From contig PCXK01000007.1 of assembly GCA_002787635.1 (NCBI GenBank), positions 506,872 through 570,871 on the forward strand: a stretch of DNA of 64,000 bases, in the 5' to 3' direction. How positions within the stretch are numbered: the first letter of the stretch is position 1; each line of letters starts with the position of its first letter. Under the pieces are notes generated by a model, which searched no databases, was not told the origin of the DNA, and worked only from the letters and a program-made list of their open reading frames with translations. This DNA is from Alphaproteobacteria bacterium CG11_big_fil_rev_8_21_14_0_20_39_49. GTDB taxonomy: Bacteria > Pseudomonadota > Alphaproteobacteria > Rickettsiales > UBA6187. The translations under genes were made by a program, and so were the position numbers. Shown here piece by piece: positions 13,139 to 22,229 of the stretch.

Positions 13139-13549
13139 ATGAAAATTCTATATTCTATTCTTATTCTTTCAGTGCTTTCCGGCTGTGCATCAGTTGTATC
13201 GGGAGGTCGTCAAAACGTAACAGTATTAACTCCGGGCATTGAGGGGGCAAGTTGTAGCCTTACCGATAGTGCGGGCAGGGTTTGGTATGTGGAGGAAACT
13301 CCCGGTACTGCTCTGGTAAAAAGAGGGGACGGACCTATAACGGTCATTTGCCACAAAGAGGGGCATGAAAAAGGTGTCGGTCAAATAGAAGAAAAACTTG
13401 CAGGAGCTAATTATGGAAATCTGGCTTTAGGACCTGCCGCACCTATAGGTTATCTGGTAGACGGTTTTAGCGGCTCTGCACAAAAATATGAAACTATTGT
13501 AGAAATAGATCTTCCGCAGTCTGAAGAGAAAAAACCATGGGACGAATAA
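13139..13549 (+). CDS. Small lipoprotein (PEGA-like), paralogue of the 13663 product
   Basis: A 136-residue exported lipoprotein: signal peptide MKILYSILILSVLSGC with lipobox LSGC, acylated Cys about residue 16. The mature part resembles PEGA-like lipoproteins: EGASCSLTDSAGRVWYVEET followed by a Gly/Pro turn and VICHKEGHEKGV. The next lipoprotein shares EGASC-x-x-TD-x-x-GR-x-WYV and V-x-C-x-K-x-GH, including two cysteines that could form a disulfide. A TTGACC hexamer lies at 13062 but without a convincing -10. Terminator at 13571. It sits between the peptidase and the TIM-barrel tail gene, where GTA clusters have no lipoprotein genes. Confidence 0.7.
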   Translation: MKILYSILILSVLSGCASVVSGGRQNVTVLTPGIEGASCSLTDSAGRVWYVEETPGTALVKRGDGPITVICHKEGHEKGVGQIEEKLAGANYGNLALGPAAPIGYLVDGFSGSAQKYETIVEIDLPQSEEKKPWDE

Positions 13550-13570
13550 TAAACTTTTAGCTTGGATTGC

Positions 13571-13605
13571 AAAAAGCCCTATCATATTTAGTAGGGCTTT
13601 TTTTA
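13571..13605 (+). terminator. Rho-independent terminator
   Basis: Stem AAAAGCCCTA / TAGGGCTTTT with a T-run, 20 bases after the 136-aa lipoprotein gene. Confidence 0.88.
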
Positions 13606-13662
13606 TACAGTATTGTAAAATTATTACTTTTACTTTTTAATAATAGATTGTAAAAAGGTTGC

Positions 13663-14790
13663 ATGCGTAGATTTTTTTTGCTTACTATTGTTCTATTTCT
13701 AGTTACCGGATGTGCTGCGTTTGAAGCTGCCAAGCTTGCCAGAACTCAGGCTATATTAGTCAAAACTCCATATGCAGAAGGGGCTAGCTGCCATGTAACA
13801 GATGCCAGAGGGCGTTCATGGTATGTGAGGAAAACCCCAGCCAGTGTGCCTGTTGAAGACGGGCATTCGCCATTGCATGTTGTCTGCAAGAAAAAAGGGC
13901 ATAAAACTACAGCTATGACAGTGCGTGAGGCGAAAGAGGAATTGCTTACAATAGACGGTAAGCGTGTGTCTGTGGGTATATATGACCAGTTCCCTACAAA
14001 AATGCCTCGGCTTATACCTACGTTTATAAAAGAAGCTTCCGGTTTTGTTCTTGACCCTACGGGCAATATTTCAACAAAATATCCTGAGGAAATAATTGTT
14101 TGGATGGAGCCTGAGAAATGGGAGTCTAAAGAGCAAATGGTAGCTTGGGCATATGATAGGGAAATTGAGGGGAACAGGGATTTTATTGAAGATGAGGAGG
14201 CCAGAATCAAAGATGAAAAACGCAAAGAGATTAGGCGTGCAAAAAAGAATGCACGAGAAGAAAAGCGTAAAGAACTATATGAGAAAAGTATAGATGTAGC
14301 TAAAAAGGCTTTAGATGTTGAAACTTATGTGGAGTTCACTAAAACAGGAGTCGGCTATACTTTTGATAAAACAGCCGCAGTATCAAAGGGTGCGGTTGAC
14401 ACAGGAACTATAGCCCTAGTAGGGACGGGACAGATAGCCCAAGAAGTGGGGGAGGGGCTGTCTGATATGTCTGATGTGGTTGATATAAAAGGCGGAATCG
14501 ATTGGTTAAAGGCAAAAAGCGAGGAATATAATATCCCTTGGAACGTGTCTGAAAATAGCAAGTGGAAGCATTATAAAGACAGTAAACTTAAAAAATCAAA
14601 ATGGGTTCCAAACTGGCTTAATTTAAGGCACTCAACCGTTAGTAAGGTAGGTAATACGGGACGAGCCAATTATAATAATGAAATTGAAGAAAGCGATAAG
14701 GTTGTGGATATAGAAGAAATTAAACCTGTGGGGGATATCCCGCCTTGGATATTGGAAAGCCGGTCTGCGGTAGAGGAGCAAGAAAATTAA
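13663..14790 (+). CDS. 375-aa lipoprotein with charged C-terminal extension
   Basis: Signal peptide MRRFFLLTIVLFLVTGC with lipobox VTGC. Residues about 35-90 are the domain shared with the 13139 product (EGASCHVTDARGRSWYV ... VCKKKGHKTT). Residues about 150-215 are very charged and helical (RIKDEKRKEIRRAKKNAREE), then a small hydrophobic Thr/Gly/Ala region around 235-260 and a C-terminal basic/acidic tail. ATG preceded by AAAAAGGTTGC. An extended, highly charged helix behind a lipid anchor is reminiscent of periplasm-spanning proteins, but no family is recognised. The downstream lipoprotein gene begins at its stop or 37 bases later, depending on start codon. Confidence 0.65.
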   Translation: MRRFFLLTIVLFLVTGCAAFEAAKLARTQAILVKTPYAEGASCHVTDARGRSWYVRKTPASVPVEDGHSPLHVVCKKKGHKTTAMTVREAKEELLTIDGKRVSVGIYDQFPTKMPRLIPTFIKEASGFVLDPTGNISTKYPEEIIVWMEPEKWESKEQMVAWAYDREIEGNRDFIEDEEARIKDEKRKEIRRAKKNAREEKRKELYEKSIDVAKKALDVETYVEFTKTGVGYTFDKTAAVSKGAVDTGTIALVGTGQIAQEVGEGLSDMSDVVDIKGGIDWLKAKSEEYNIPWNVSENSKWKHYKDSKLKKSKWVPNWLNLRHSTVSKVGNTGRANYNNEIEESDKVVDIEEIKPVGDIPPWILESRSAVEEQEN

Positions 14791-14827
14791 CGCCACAATA
14801 AGTTTTGCTACTTTTTTAAAGCATATT

Positions 14828-15295
14828 TTGTATATTTTAACGGTTTTATTTTTGCAGTCATGTTCGGTTATTATGGCAACCGGTGTTGATAGGATAAACA
14901 CTACTAAAATTGAGTTAAGTTCATATAAATCATCTGTAGTAAAGTTAAAAAGACATTCAATTGAGAGCGTTAGAGGAAACCCCATTCAAACTTCAGTTCT
15001 GAGTGATGGAAACGAGCTGGCAGTATATATGTTTAAAGAATATGGCGATGAGGGAAGTTTGCTTAGAGCTGGCGGACACGCTGTTATGAATGTTATTACT
15101 GTAGGTTTATGGGAACTTGTGGGAACCCCGATAGAACATGGTATAAACACCTTTAAGGGACGAGAATTTCGTTCATCTGTTATTTATAATCAAAACAATG
15201 AAGCGGTCGATGTTAGGCTTGAGCAAAAAGTCCTTAATACAATGGACATAGTGGTGGACTTTAAGAATGAAAGATATCGTATAATCGGTAGATAG
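14828..15295 (+). CDS. Small lipoprotein with unusual start
   Basis: A protein of at least 155 residues with lipobox LQSC close to its N-terminus and a mature part lacking homology I recognise; it contains a hydrophobic Gly-rich segment (GGHAVMNVITVGLWELVGTP). The TTG at 14828 gives only 11 residues before the acylated Cys, with no positive n-region and no ribosome-binding site. In the same frame an ATT at 14786, seven bases after AGGAG, would give a normal 26-residue signal peptide and would overlap the previous stop; ATT starts are rare but known (infC). The two alternatives cannot be settled here. It ends at a shared bidirectional terminator. Confidence 0.6.
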   Translation: MYILTVLFLQSCSVIMATGVDRINTTKIELSSYKSSVVKLKRHSIESVRGNPIQTSVLSDGNELAVYMFKEYGDEGSLLRAGGHAVMNVITVGLWELVGTPIEHGINTFKGREFRSSVIYNQNNEAVDVRLEQKVLNTMDIVVDFKNERYRIIGR

Positions 15296-15330
15296 TTTCC
15301 CCCTATTTTAATTTAAATAGGGGGAAACTA
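15293..15330. terminator. Bidirectional terminator between lipoprotein genes
   Basis: Near-perfect palindrome TAGTTTCCCCCTATTT / AAATAGGGGGAAACTA between converging lipoprotein genes. The stem is strong in both directions. Confidence 0.8.
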
Positions 15331-15831
15331 TTAGTTAATACGAGTTAACCTAGATTTTTCTTCGTTCGTTAGTTCATTTATAGAAACAACTCTCATTTCA
15401 TTTTTGTCAAGATTCATTGATGTTTTTGTAGCTTCTTCAAGGTTAGAATTGCTTACATCAGGTAGTTTATACATAGCTCCAGTAAGTGGGTCTACTATCA
15501 AAAGTCCGATTAATCCTCCAAAGAGAACATTAGCTACATACCAACCGTCAATTGATGGAGTTATGTATGCACTACTAGGCTCGTAACCATCTTTTGAATA
15601 TTTTATAGTGTAGTCCGCTCCTTTAAAAAATCCGTTTCCTGATTTTAGTGTGATAGTTGACGGTGTTTCGCCCTTATGCACAACTATGCCTTTTTGATCG
15701 GTAACAGTAAATTTAGCTTCAGATGGAGAACTAGTAATACTAACCGGATAGTTGGATTTACTAATAATACTGGCACAGCCGCTAAGTGCGAATGATGCGA
15801 CTGTAACAAGTGAAATGGACTTTTTTAACAT
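15331..15831 (-). CDS. PEGA-like lipoprotein
   Basis: A 166-residue lipoprotein: signal MLKKSISLVTVASFALSGC with lipobox LSGC. The mature part starts ASIISKSNYPVSITSSPSEA and has a KFTVTDQKGIVVHKGETP turn and a beta-rich module with KYSKDGYEP, as in PEGA-type surface lipoproteins. Then comes a hydrophobic Gly-rich span WYVANVLFGGLIGLLIVDPL, common in small alphaproteobacterial lipoproteins. Leftward, opposed to the virion genes, with the stop at the shared terminator. It is probably the fourth member of the lipoprotein set starting at 13139. Function unknown. Confidence 0.7.
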   Translation of the reverse strand: MLKKSISLVTVASFALSGCASIISKSNYPVSITSSPSEAKFTVTDQKGIVVHKGETPSTITLKSGNGFFKGADYTIKYSKDGYEPSSAYITPSIDGWYVANVLFGGLIGLLIVDPLTGAMYKLPDVSNSNLEEATKTSMNLDKNEMRVVSINELTNEEKSRLTRIN

Positions 15832-15910
15832 TATATTTTTCCTTAAAATTATTAAACTTTAAGTTTACTTATAGAATTATTCATAAAAATCAAGCAAAAA
15901 GGTGATAATT

Positions 15911-18900
15911 ATGGCAACAGTTGTATTTGAAACTGCCGGAAGGTTGGGTGGGCAATTTGCAGGGGCGAAAGCTAGTGGCGGTAATCCGCTTGTGGCTCAA
16001 AAGTCAGGTGACATAGGTGCTACAATCGGGCGTTTTGTCGGTAATGCGGTTGATGAAAAGATATTTGGTATTGATAATACGAAATATATTAATAAAACCG
16101 GCCCAAGGCTTGAAAATCTGTCTGTGCAAAGTTCGGCATATGGACAAATGATACCTATTATTTATGGAACTGCCAGAGTTGCAGGTAATATAATATGGTC
16201 ACAACCCATACAAGAGAATGTTATTACATCAACAAGCACTACGGGCGGAGGAAAAGGCGGCGGTAGCGGTAAGGTAAGCACAACTTCAACTACATTTACA
16301 TATTCGGTCACTCTTGCCATAGCCATCTGCGAAGGGGAAATAGACGAGTTAATAAGAGTGTGGGCGGATTCTAAAGCCATAAACCCTAATGACGGCGTTT
16401 ACAGATTATATAAAGGCACTCAAACACAAGACCCCGACAGCCTGATAGAAAGTATTGAAGGCGTGGGCAGCACTCCTGCATATAGAGGATTAGCCTATAT
16501 AGTTATGGAAAATATTCCATTGGCGGATTTCGGCAACAGGATACCTAACTTTACATTTGAGGTCAGAAAAAGTGCCTTAAATACCGTATCAGGCGAGACT
16601 CCCGTTGAGGATTTGATAAAAAGTATCTGTGTAATACCCGGAGCAGGTGAATTTGTTTATGATGATACGGTGCAAAGTAAAATTCCCGGAGAATTGATAG
16701 GCAGCCAGTGGATTCAGCAGGGTAACAGAAGCAGAATAAATCAAAATAACAGAGACGGTAAGAGTGATGCTTTAGTTTCATTAGATCAGTTGGAGGGGAT
16801 TTGCCCTAACCTTGAATGGGTGGCGGTTGTGGTAACATGGTTCGGTGATAATCTTGATGCCGGAACTTGTGTTATACAACCCGGTGTGGAATATCAGACG
16901 GGAGCCATTACCGAGCCTGATTCATGGGGTGTGGGCGGCTATACCAGAAGTACGGCAAGGCAGATAACCTTAATAAGCGGCACGCCAAGATATGGCGGCA
17001 CTCCGTCAGATGCAAGCCTGCTTAGATATATTCGGGAAATAAAAAATAGAGGCTATAATGTTATGTTCTACCCGATGTTCTTTATGGACGTGGAAAATAA
17101 GCCTTGGCGAGGGAGGGTGACGGGCAGTGCGGCAGATGTAGCCGGTTTCTTCACTAAAACAAATGGTTATAACGCATTTATAAACCATTATGCGACACTG
17201 GTTAAAGATGATGTTGACGCATTTGTGATAGGTTCTGAAATGATAGGGCTTACATCAGTGCAGGACGTTGACGACTCTTTTCCTGCGGTAGATGAGTTGG
17301 TAAGCCTTGCGGCAAGTGTTAAAGCAACTGTGGGGGGCGGTGTTAAGGTTACTTATGCGGCTGATTGGAGCGAATATCACCACGAGGAAAACGGCTGGTA
17401 TAATTTAGACCCTTTGTGGGCATCTTCTGATATAGATTTTGTCGGTATTGATGCTTATTTTCCGCTTACTGATGAGCCTGAACCGTTGGCGGGCTTTACT
17501 CAAGATGAATTGCAGGAAGGCTGGACATCAGGGGAGGGGTATGACTGGTATTATAGTGATGCCCAGAGGACTACCCAAACAGCATTATCGCAGGAATATG
17601 CATGGAAAAATATAGCGTGGTGGTGGAATAATACGCATACTAATCCCGATATGTCCGCTACCGCATGGACTCCGCAAATGAAGAAAATATGGTTTACCGA
17701 GTTTGGTTTTCCATCGGTAGACGGTGCATCAAATCAGCCTAATGTGTTTATCGACCCTGATAGTTCCGAAAGTGCCTATCCGTATTATTCAAAAGGGAAG
17801 ATTGATTTCAGGTCACAAAGGAATGCTATAAAAGCTACTTTGGAGGAGTGGAATGGCTCGTCTATGATAGAAAAGCTGTTTTTATGGACATGGGATTCCC
17901 GTCCTTATCCATATTGGCCCGACCTTACCGGTATATGGGCGGACGGAGGTCTTTGGAGGACGGGTCACTGGGTGACGGGAAAACTCGGGCTATCAAGTCT
18001 TGGGGCTATAGTTTCCGACCTGTGCCGAAGAACAGGGCTTAGTGAATCGCAAATTGACGTTACACGCCTGAATAATCTTGTAAGGGGATTTATACTGAAC
18101 GGTCAGACTACTGCCAGAATTGCCATAGACAGCCTTAGGGCTGCATATTTTTTTGATGCGGTGGAATCTGACGGTCTTATCAAATTTGTATCACGTGGAG
18201 GGCTTACAACCGAAACTATCGGTGAAAGTAACTTGATATCAGGTGTAAATAACGGTGAAACTCTTTCTATTGAGCGTATTCAGGAACTTGAGTTACCTAA
18301 AAAAATAGATGTGAATTATATAAATGAACATGCTAACCATCAAATCGGTAATCAGCATTCTGAACGTCAGGTTACTGACTCCGTAGGTGTGGAGGCTATT
18401 AACCTGCCGATAATTATGAGCGATCAGGACGCTCGGGTAATAGCCGATGTCAGCCTGTATAATAGCTGGGTAGGCAGGACTTTATATAGTTTCGTACTGC
18501 CTATCCGATATGCTTCTTTAGAACCTACCGATATCATAAATATTCAGATAAATAACCAAAACCATGTGATGCGGATAATAAATACACAGTTTGGCGATCC
18601 CGGTATGATGAAAGCATCTGCCGTTGCCGAAGATATTTCTGCCTATGATTTTTATAGCCGTCCGGGGGATATCGGCGGCGGTTTGGATATTGTAAATGAT
18701 ACGGGTGATACGGCATTATCATTGCTTGACCTTCCTGCGTTCCCTACCGATGATGAAGATGCCGGAACCATAAGATATGCGGTAACAGGTTTAGAAAGCG
18801 GTTGGAAAGGGGCTGTTTTATATCGCTCTGACGATGACGGGGCTAATTATCACCTTGTGGCAAGTTTTCCCGCTGCGGCTGTAATAGGGGTTACAACAAC

Positions 18901-19627
18901 CTCACTGCCTGACGGAGTTACCGATTATTTTGACGAAAAAAGCACCGTTACGGTAAGTATAACAGGTAACGGTGAGTTGTCGGGAACATCTGAACTTGCA
19001 GTATTAAACGGTGCTAACATTGCAAAAGTCGGCTCTGAAATTATACAGTTTAAAAACGCAACTCTTGTAAGCACGGGTAAATATATACTTAGCGGTTTAT
19101 TAAGGGGAAGGCTTGGGACTGAGTGGGCAACATCAAGCCACACAGAGGGTGAGGAATTTGTGTTGCTTGATAATAATCTTGCAAAAGAATCGTTATCAAG
19201 TGAATTTATAGGTTTGTCACGCTTATATAAAGCGGTTAGCGTAGGAAAAAGTCTAGCCGATACAAGTAGTGTTTCTTTTACATATAACGCTAATTCATTA
19301 AAGCCTTTTTCTCCCGTACATATAAAAGGGACAAGGGACGCAAGCGGAAATCTTACTATAACATGGATAAGAAGAACCCGTGTTAACGGTGGCTGGAGGG
19401 ATAACGTAGATGTGCCGTTAGGACAGCTACAGGAAGCTTATGAAGTCGATATAATGAACGGAGGAAATGTAGTTAGGACAATATCAGGTTTGACATCTGC
19501 TACGGTAAGCTATAGTGCGGCAGAACAAACAACCGATTTTGGCTCTGCTCAATCTTCAATTAATGTTAGGATATATCAGATGTCCCATATATTAGGCAGG
19601 GGAACGAGCGGAGAAGGGATTGTTTAG
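15911..19627 (+). CDS. GTA TIM-barrel megaprotein / host-contact tail protein (orfg15 type)
   Basis: A 1238-residue homologue of the large GTA baseplate protein. The N-terminal part begins MATVVFETAGRLGGQFAGAK and has an SAYGQMIPIIYGTARVAGNI block. A glycosidase-like TIM barrel occupies about residues 290-660 (GYNVMFYPMFFMDVENKPWR, AADWSEYHHEENGW, IWFTEFGFPSVDG followed by NQPNVFIDPDSSESA). The middle part has the tail-protein domain (DVNYINEHANHQIGNQ), and the C-terminal half has fibronectin-like and beta-rich segments. Start set at 15911 after AAAAGGTGATAATT; GTG at 15902 is possible. Length matches the family (about 1300 aa). It is the strongest single indicator that the locus is GTA-type. 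Catalytic activity not inferred. Confidence 0.95.
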   Translation: MATVVFETAGRLGGQFAGAKASGGNPLVAQKSGDIGATIGRFVGNAVDEKIFGIDNTKYINKTGPRLENLSVQSSAYGQMIPIIYGTARVAGNIIWSQPIQENVITSTSTTGGGKGGGSGKVSTTSTTFTYSVTLAIAICEGEIDELIRVWADSKAINPNDGVYRLYKGTQTQDPDSLIESIEGVGSTPAYRGLAYIVMENIPLADFGNRIPNFTFEVRKSALNTVSGETPVEDLIKSICVIPGAGEFVYDDTVQSKIPGELIGSQWIQQGNRSRINQNNRDGKSDALVSLDQLEGICPNLEWVAVVVTWFGDNLDAGTCVIQPGVEYQTGAITEPDSWGVGGYTRSTARQITLISGTPRYGGTPSDASLLRYIREIKNRGYNVMFYPMFFMDVENKPWRGRVTGSAADVAGFFTKTNGYNAFINHYATLVKDDVDAFVIGSEMIGLTSVQDVDDSFPAVDELVSLAASVKATVGGGVKVTYAADWSEYHHEENGWYNLDPLWASSDIDFVGIDAYFPLTDEPEPLAGFTQDELQEGWTSGEGYDWYYSDAQRTTQTALSQEYAWKNIAWWWNNTHTNPDMSATAWTPQMKKIWFTEFGFPSVDGASNQPNVFIDPDSSESAYPYYSKGKIDFRSQRNAIKATLEEWNGSSMIEKLFLWTWDSRPYPYWPDLTGIWADGGLWRTGHWVTGKLGLSSLGAIVSDLCRRTGLSESQIDVTRLNNLVRGFILNGQTTARIAIDSLRAAYFFDAVESDGLIKFVSRGGLTTETIGESNLISGVNNGETLSIERIQELELPKKIDVNYINEHANHQIGNQHSERQVTDSVGVEAINLPIIMSDQDARVIADVSLYNSWVGRTLYSFVLPIRYASLEPTDIINIQINNQNHVMRIINTQFGDPGMMKASAVAEDISAYDFYSRPGDIGGGLDIVNDTGDTALSLLDLPAFPTDDEDAGTIRYAVTGLESGWKGAVLYRSDDDGANYHLVASFPAAAVIGVTTTSLPDGVTDYFDEKSTVTVSITGNGELSGTSELAVLNGANIAKVGSEIIQFKNATLVSTGKYILSGLLRGRLGTEWATSSHTEGEEFVLLDNNLAKESLSSEFIGLSRLYKAVSVGKSLADTSSVSFTYNANSLKPFSPVHIKGTRDASGNLTITWIRRTRVNGGWRDNVDVPLGQLQEAYEVDIMNGGNVVRTISGLTSATVSYSAAEQTTDFGSAQSSINVRIYQMSHILGRGTSGEGIV

Positions 19628-19634
19628 GAGGAAT

Positions 19635-19889
19635 TTAAAAGAAGTCTTTAAACACGTCAGTCATTTCTTCGGCAAAACGCCTTAGCGAAACCATGTATTG
19701 ATCGTAATATTCTTTTATACCCGGTGCATTTTCTTTTGCTTTTTCTGAGGCGGTATCAAGAATTTTATCAATTTTTTCAGGAGATAACGGGTTTAGTATT
19801 TCGTTATCATTATTTTCTTTTTTGGCTAAAGACTCGGTGGGCAATGCTAAAATAGCTAAAACAATAACCAGAATAATTTTTTGCATCAA
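19635..19889 (-). CDS. Small exported protein
   Basis: An 84-residue protein with a signal peptide (KIILVIVLAILALPTESLA, cleavage after about residue 22) and a charged helical mature part ending FAEEMTDVFKDFF. It lies 11 bases after the 19901 gene and is co-transcribed with it; the stop is 7 bases from the end of the TIM-barrel gene. I do not recognise it. Both small genes run against the virion genes and encode short exported helical proteins. Confidence 0.5.
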   Translation of the reverse strand: MMQKIILVIVLAILALPTESLAKKENNDNEILNPLSPEKIDKILDTASEKAKENAPGIKEYYDQYMVSLRRFAEEMTDVFKDFF

Positions 19890-19900
19890 AATTCCCTTTT

Positions 19901-20263
19901 TTACTTTTGTTTATTGTATTTTTTTATTTCAGTTTTTACTTTTTGTAAATCTAATTCCTGCTTTGTGTCTATATCTTCAACATTGATACTCTCTAGATCA
20001 ATTGAATTTTGTATATCAATCAGTTGCTGCTTTAATTCTTGAATTTCTTCAGGACTCATTTCTTTTATCTCGTCCATAATTGACATGGCTTTATTATATA
20101 CATCTTCTTTTTGCTGGGGGGACATTTTGTCATAGATATCGCTTACATTATCAAAGCCTTCGTTAGCTATTTCTTTGCTGCTAACTTTGTCTTTGGCTTC
20201 AATATCAGTTGAAGGGAGTATTAAAAAAAAACAAATTAAAAAAGCGGTAAAGTATCGTATCAT
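19901..20263 (-). CDS. Small exported helical protein
   Basis: A 120-residue protein with signal peptide MIRYFTAFLICFFLILPSTD and an acidic helical mature part (SPEEIQELKQQLIDIQNSID). Two Met-Ser-Pro helix starts (KMSPQQKEDVYNKA and EMSPEEIQELKQQL) look like an internal repeat. First gene of a two-gene leftward unit with the 84-aa protein. Function unknown; a periplasmic partner pair is a plausible reading. Confidence 0.5.
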   Translation of the reverse strand: MIRYFTAFLICFFLILPSTDIEAKDKVSSKEIANEGFDNVSDIYDKMSPQQKEDVYNKAMSIMDEIKEMSPEEIQELKQQLIDIQNSIDLESINVEDIDTKQELDLQKVKTEIKKYNKQK

Positions 20264-20378
20264 TATCTTGTCATTTTAGTATTTTTTTACTAACATTTTC
20301 TATTATAACATATAAATTACAAATAATCAAAAAAATGACAACTTGTTTTTTAGATTTTTTAATAAATACATATTTAGT

Positions 20379-20433
20379 AAAGCTCTAACCATCTACCGGA
20401 TAGGAGTGGGGACTTTTGCAGAGCCTTTTTATA
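20379..20433. other. Possible structured segment (unidentified)
   Basis: AAGCTCT at 20381 can pair with AGAGCCTTTTT near 20420-20432, enclosing about 35 bases with CCATCTACCGGATAGGAGTGG that can fold further. The T-run on the right makes it terminator-like in the rightward direction. The gap 20264-20712 also holds the palindrome at 20443 and R1 copy b, and no gene I can support. Confidence 0.25.
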
Positions 20434-20442
20434 GTAAATTCT

Positions 20443-20482
20443 AATTAAACTACCCCGTAGTTTGCTGCGGGGTAGTTTAATT
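20443..20482. terminator. Long perfect palindrome, likely terminator
   Basis: AATTAAACTACCCCGTAG and CTGCGGGGTAGTTTAATT form a long stem with a four-base loop region. It is downstream of ispG (leftward) beyond repeat R1b and could terminate ispG transcription. Confidence 0.6.
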
Positions 20483-20493
20483 ATGCTGTAAAC

Positions 20494-20597
20494 AGTCATT
20501 CCGGCGAAAGCCTGAATCTAAGCAAAACAAAGAAGTACACACAAAGTGTGTACATTATTTTTAAGCTTGGATACTATGGTCAAGCCATAGTATGACG
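20494..20597 (+). repeat. R1 repeat, copy b (forward)
   Basis: 104 bp, starts AGTCATTCCGGCGAAAGCC and ends ATAGTATGACG; it differs from copy a at only a few positions. It is 116 bases downstream of the ispG stop and faces copy c across ispG. Confidence 0.8.
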
Positions 20598-20712
20598 GAC
20601 TTTTTATTTTTACAAACTCCTTATCCGTAACCGAGCTTGTCGTATATTACTTCTTTTTCAATCGCTTACGGCAGTTCTTATCCATGGGGTTAGTTAGAAA
20701 ATACTTTATTTT

Positions 20713-21951
20713 TTATGCAGCGTCTTTTTTGCAATATTGCCGTTTTACGTAATTTGTTACGATTTCTTTGAATTCTTCAGCTATATTTTTGCCTTTTAAA
20801 GTGGTGAATTTTGTACCGTTAATAAAAACAGGGGCGGAGGGTTCTTCGCCTGTTCCGGGCAGGCTAATTCCTATATCGGCATGTTTGCTTTCACCCGGAC
20901 CGTTAACTATACAACCCATTACTGCCACATTCATATCTTCAACGCCTGCATATTGTGTTTTCCAAATTGGCATTGATTGACGCAAATATGATTGTATTTC
21001 ATCGGCAAGGCTTTGAAAAACACTGCTTGTAGTCCTACCGCAACCGGGGCATGAAGTAACCTGAGGGGTAAAAGAGCGTAGCCCCATGGTCTGGAGTATC
21101 TCTTGTGCTACAATTACCTCGGAAGTCCTTGATTCACCCGGTTTTGGGGTCAGCGATATACGGATAGTATCGCCTATACCCTGTTGCAATAAAACGGAAA
21201 GTGCCGCTGTTGAGGCAACAATACCTTTAGAGCCTATTCCTGCCTCGGTTAATCCTAAATGAAGTGCGTAATTACAGCGTTTTGCAAGCTCGGTATAAAC
21301 ACTTATAAGATCCTGAACTTTGCTGACTTTGCATGAAACTATGATTTTATCCTTATTTAACCCGATTTTTTCGGCTTTTTGGGCGGATTGGATAGCGGAT
21401 AATATCAACGCCTCCCTCAATACCTCATCTGAGGCTTTGGGATTGGGTAGTTTTGCGTTTTCGTCCATTAATTTTTTGGAGATATTCTTGTCAAGACTAC
21501 CCCAGTTAACGCCAATCCTCACGGGTTTATCATATTTTATGGCGGCTTGTATCATTGATTCAAATTGCACGTCCTGTTTGTTGCCGAAACCTACATTTCC
21601 GGGGTTGATACGGTATTTTGACAGGGCTTTCGCACATTCGGGATATGTTTCCAGCAAATAGTGACCGTTATAATGGAAACAGCCTACCAGCGGGACGTTA
21701 ATACCTGCTTTTAAAAGATTTTCTTTAATGCGTGGAACTGCCTTTGCCGATTCATCATTATTGACGGTAAGGCGTATTATTTCCGAGCCTGCGTTAGCCA
21801 GTTGTATAATCTGCTCGCTAGTTGATTCGATATCAGCGGTATCGGTGTTAGTCATTGATTGCACAATAATAGGGCTTTCACCTCCAACTGTGACACCTCC
21901 GATGTTAACGGTGTGGGTTTTATGCCTTATTATTTGTGCATTTCGTACCAT
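20713..21951 (-). CDS. ispG: 4-hydroxy-3-methylbut-2-en-1-yl diphosphate synthase (flavodoxin)
   Basis: A 412-residue IspG/GcpE enzyme converting MEcPP to HMBPP in the MEP isoprenoid pathway, a cytosolic [4Fe-4S] protein. Motifs: [56 protein letters not shown] with the first cluster cysteines, and [20 protein letters not shown] with the third. Start is ATG 21951 after GAGAGGTAAT; extending to 22047 would translate MITE R3a. It is normally an essential housekeeping gene with no link to phages, yet it lies between GTA megaprotein and DUF2793 genes, on the opposite strand and bracketed by inverted R1 repeats. Confidence 0.97.
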   Translation of the reverse strand: MVRNAQIIRHKTHTVNIGGVTVGGESPIIVQSMTNTDTADIESTSEQIIQLANAGSEIIRLTVNNDESAKAVPRIKENLLKAGINVPLVGCFHYNGHYLLETYPECAKALSKYRINPGNVGFGNKQDVQFESMIQAAIKYDKPVRIGVNWGSLDKNISKKLMDENAKLPNPKASDEVLREALILSAIQSAQKAEKIGLNKDKIIVSCKVSKVQDLISVYTELAKRCNYALHLGLTEAGIGSKGIVASTAALSVLLQQGIGDTIRISLTPKPGESRTSEVIVAQEILQTMGLRSFTPQVTSCPGCGRTTSSVFQSLADEIQSYLRQSMPIWKTQYAGVEDMNVAVMGCIVNGPGESKHADIGISLPGTGEEPSAPVFINGTKFTTLKGKNIAEEFKEIVTNYVKRQYCKKDAA

Positions 21952-21967
21952 ATTACCTCTCAAATAG

Positions 21968-22115
21968 GGGGTGTTCAATAAACATAGCTTTTGTAAAAAT
22001 TGCACTGAAATCTTTAATTTTTTGTCATGCTGAACTTGTTTCAGCATCTACTTTGTAATGTTAGAGATGCTGAAACAAGTTCAGCATGACAAAAGCTATG
22101 TTTATTGAACGTTCC
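21968..22115. mobile_element. MITE-like element R3, copy a
   Basis: 148 bp with about 24-bp terminal inverted repeats (GTGTTCAATAAACATAGC... and its complement). The interior carries a pair of inverted TGCTGAACTTGTTTCAGC palindromes. It starts 17 bases upstream of the ispG start codon, so it occupies the expected ispG promoter region. Related copies are at 30973 and 55187. Confidence 0.78.
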
Positions 22116-22229
22116 TTCAAATAGCGTGGCTGTTTTATAACATATTTAGTTCATATTCACAAGTTTTTATGCGTTTAGGCTCATACACTTAATTTAGCTT
22201 AAAAATCTGCTGAAATATAGTAACGTTAT

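Noticed and set aside
21952-22047. 32-residue N-terminal extension of ispG
   Set aside because: It translates MITE R3a; the ATG at 21951 has a strong ribosome-binding site and matches the family start.
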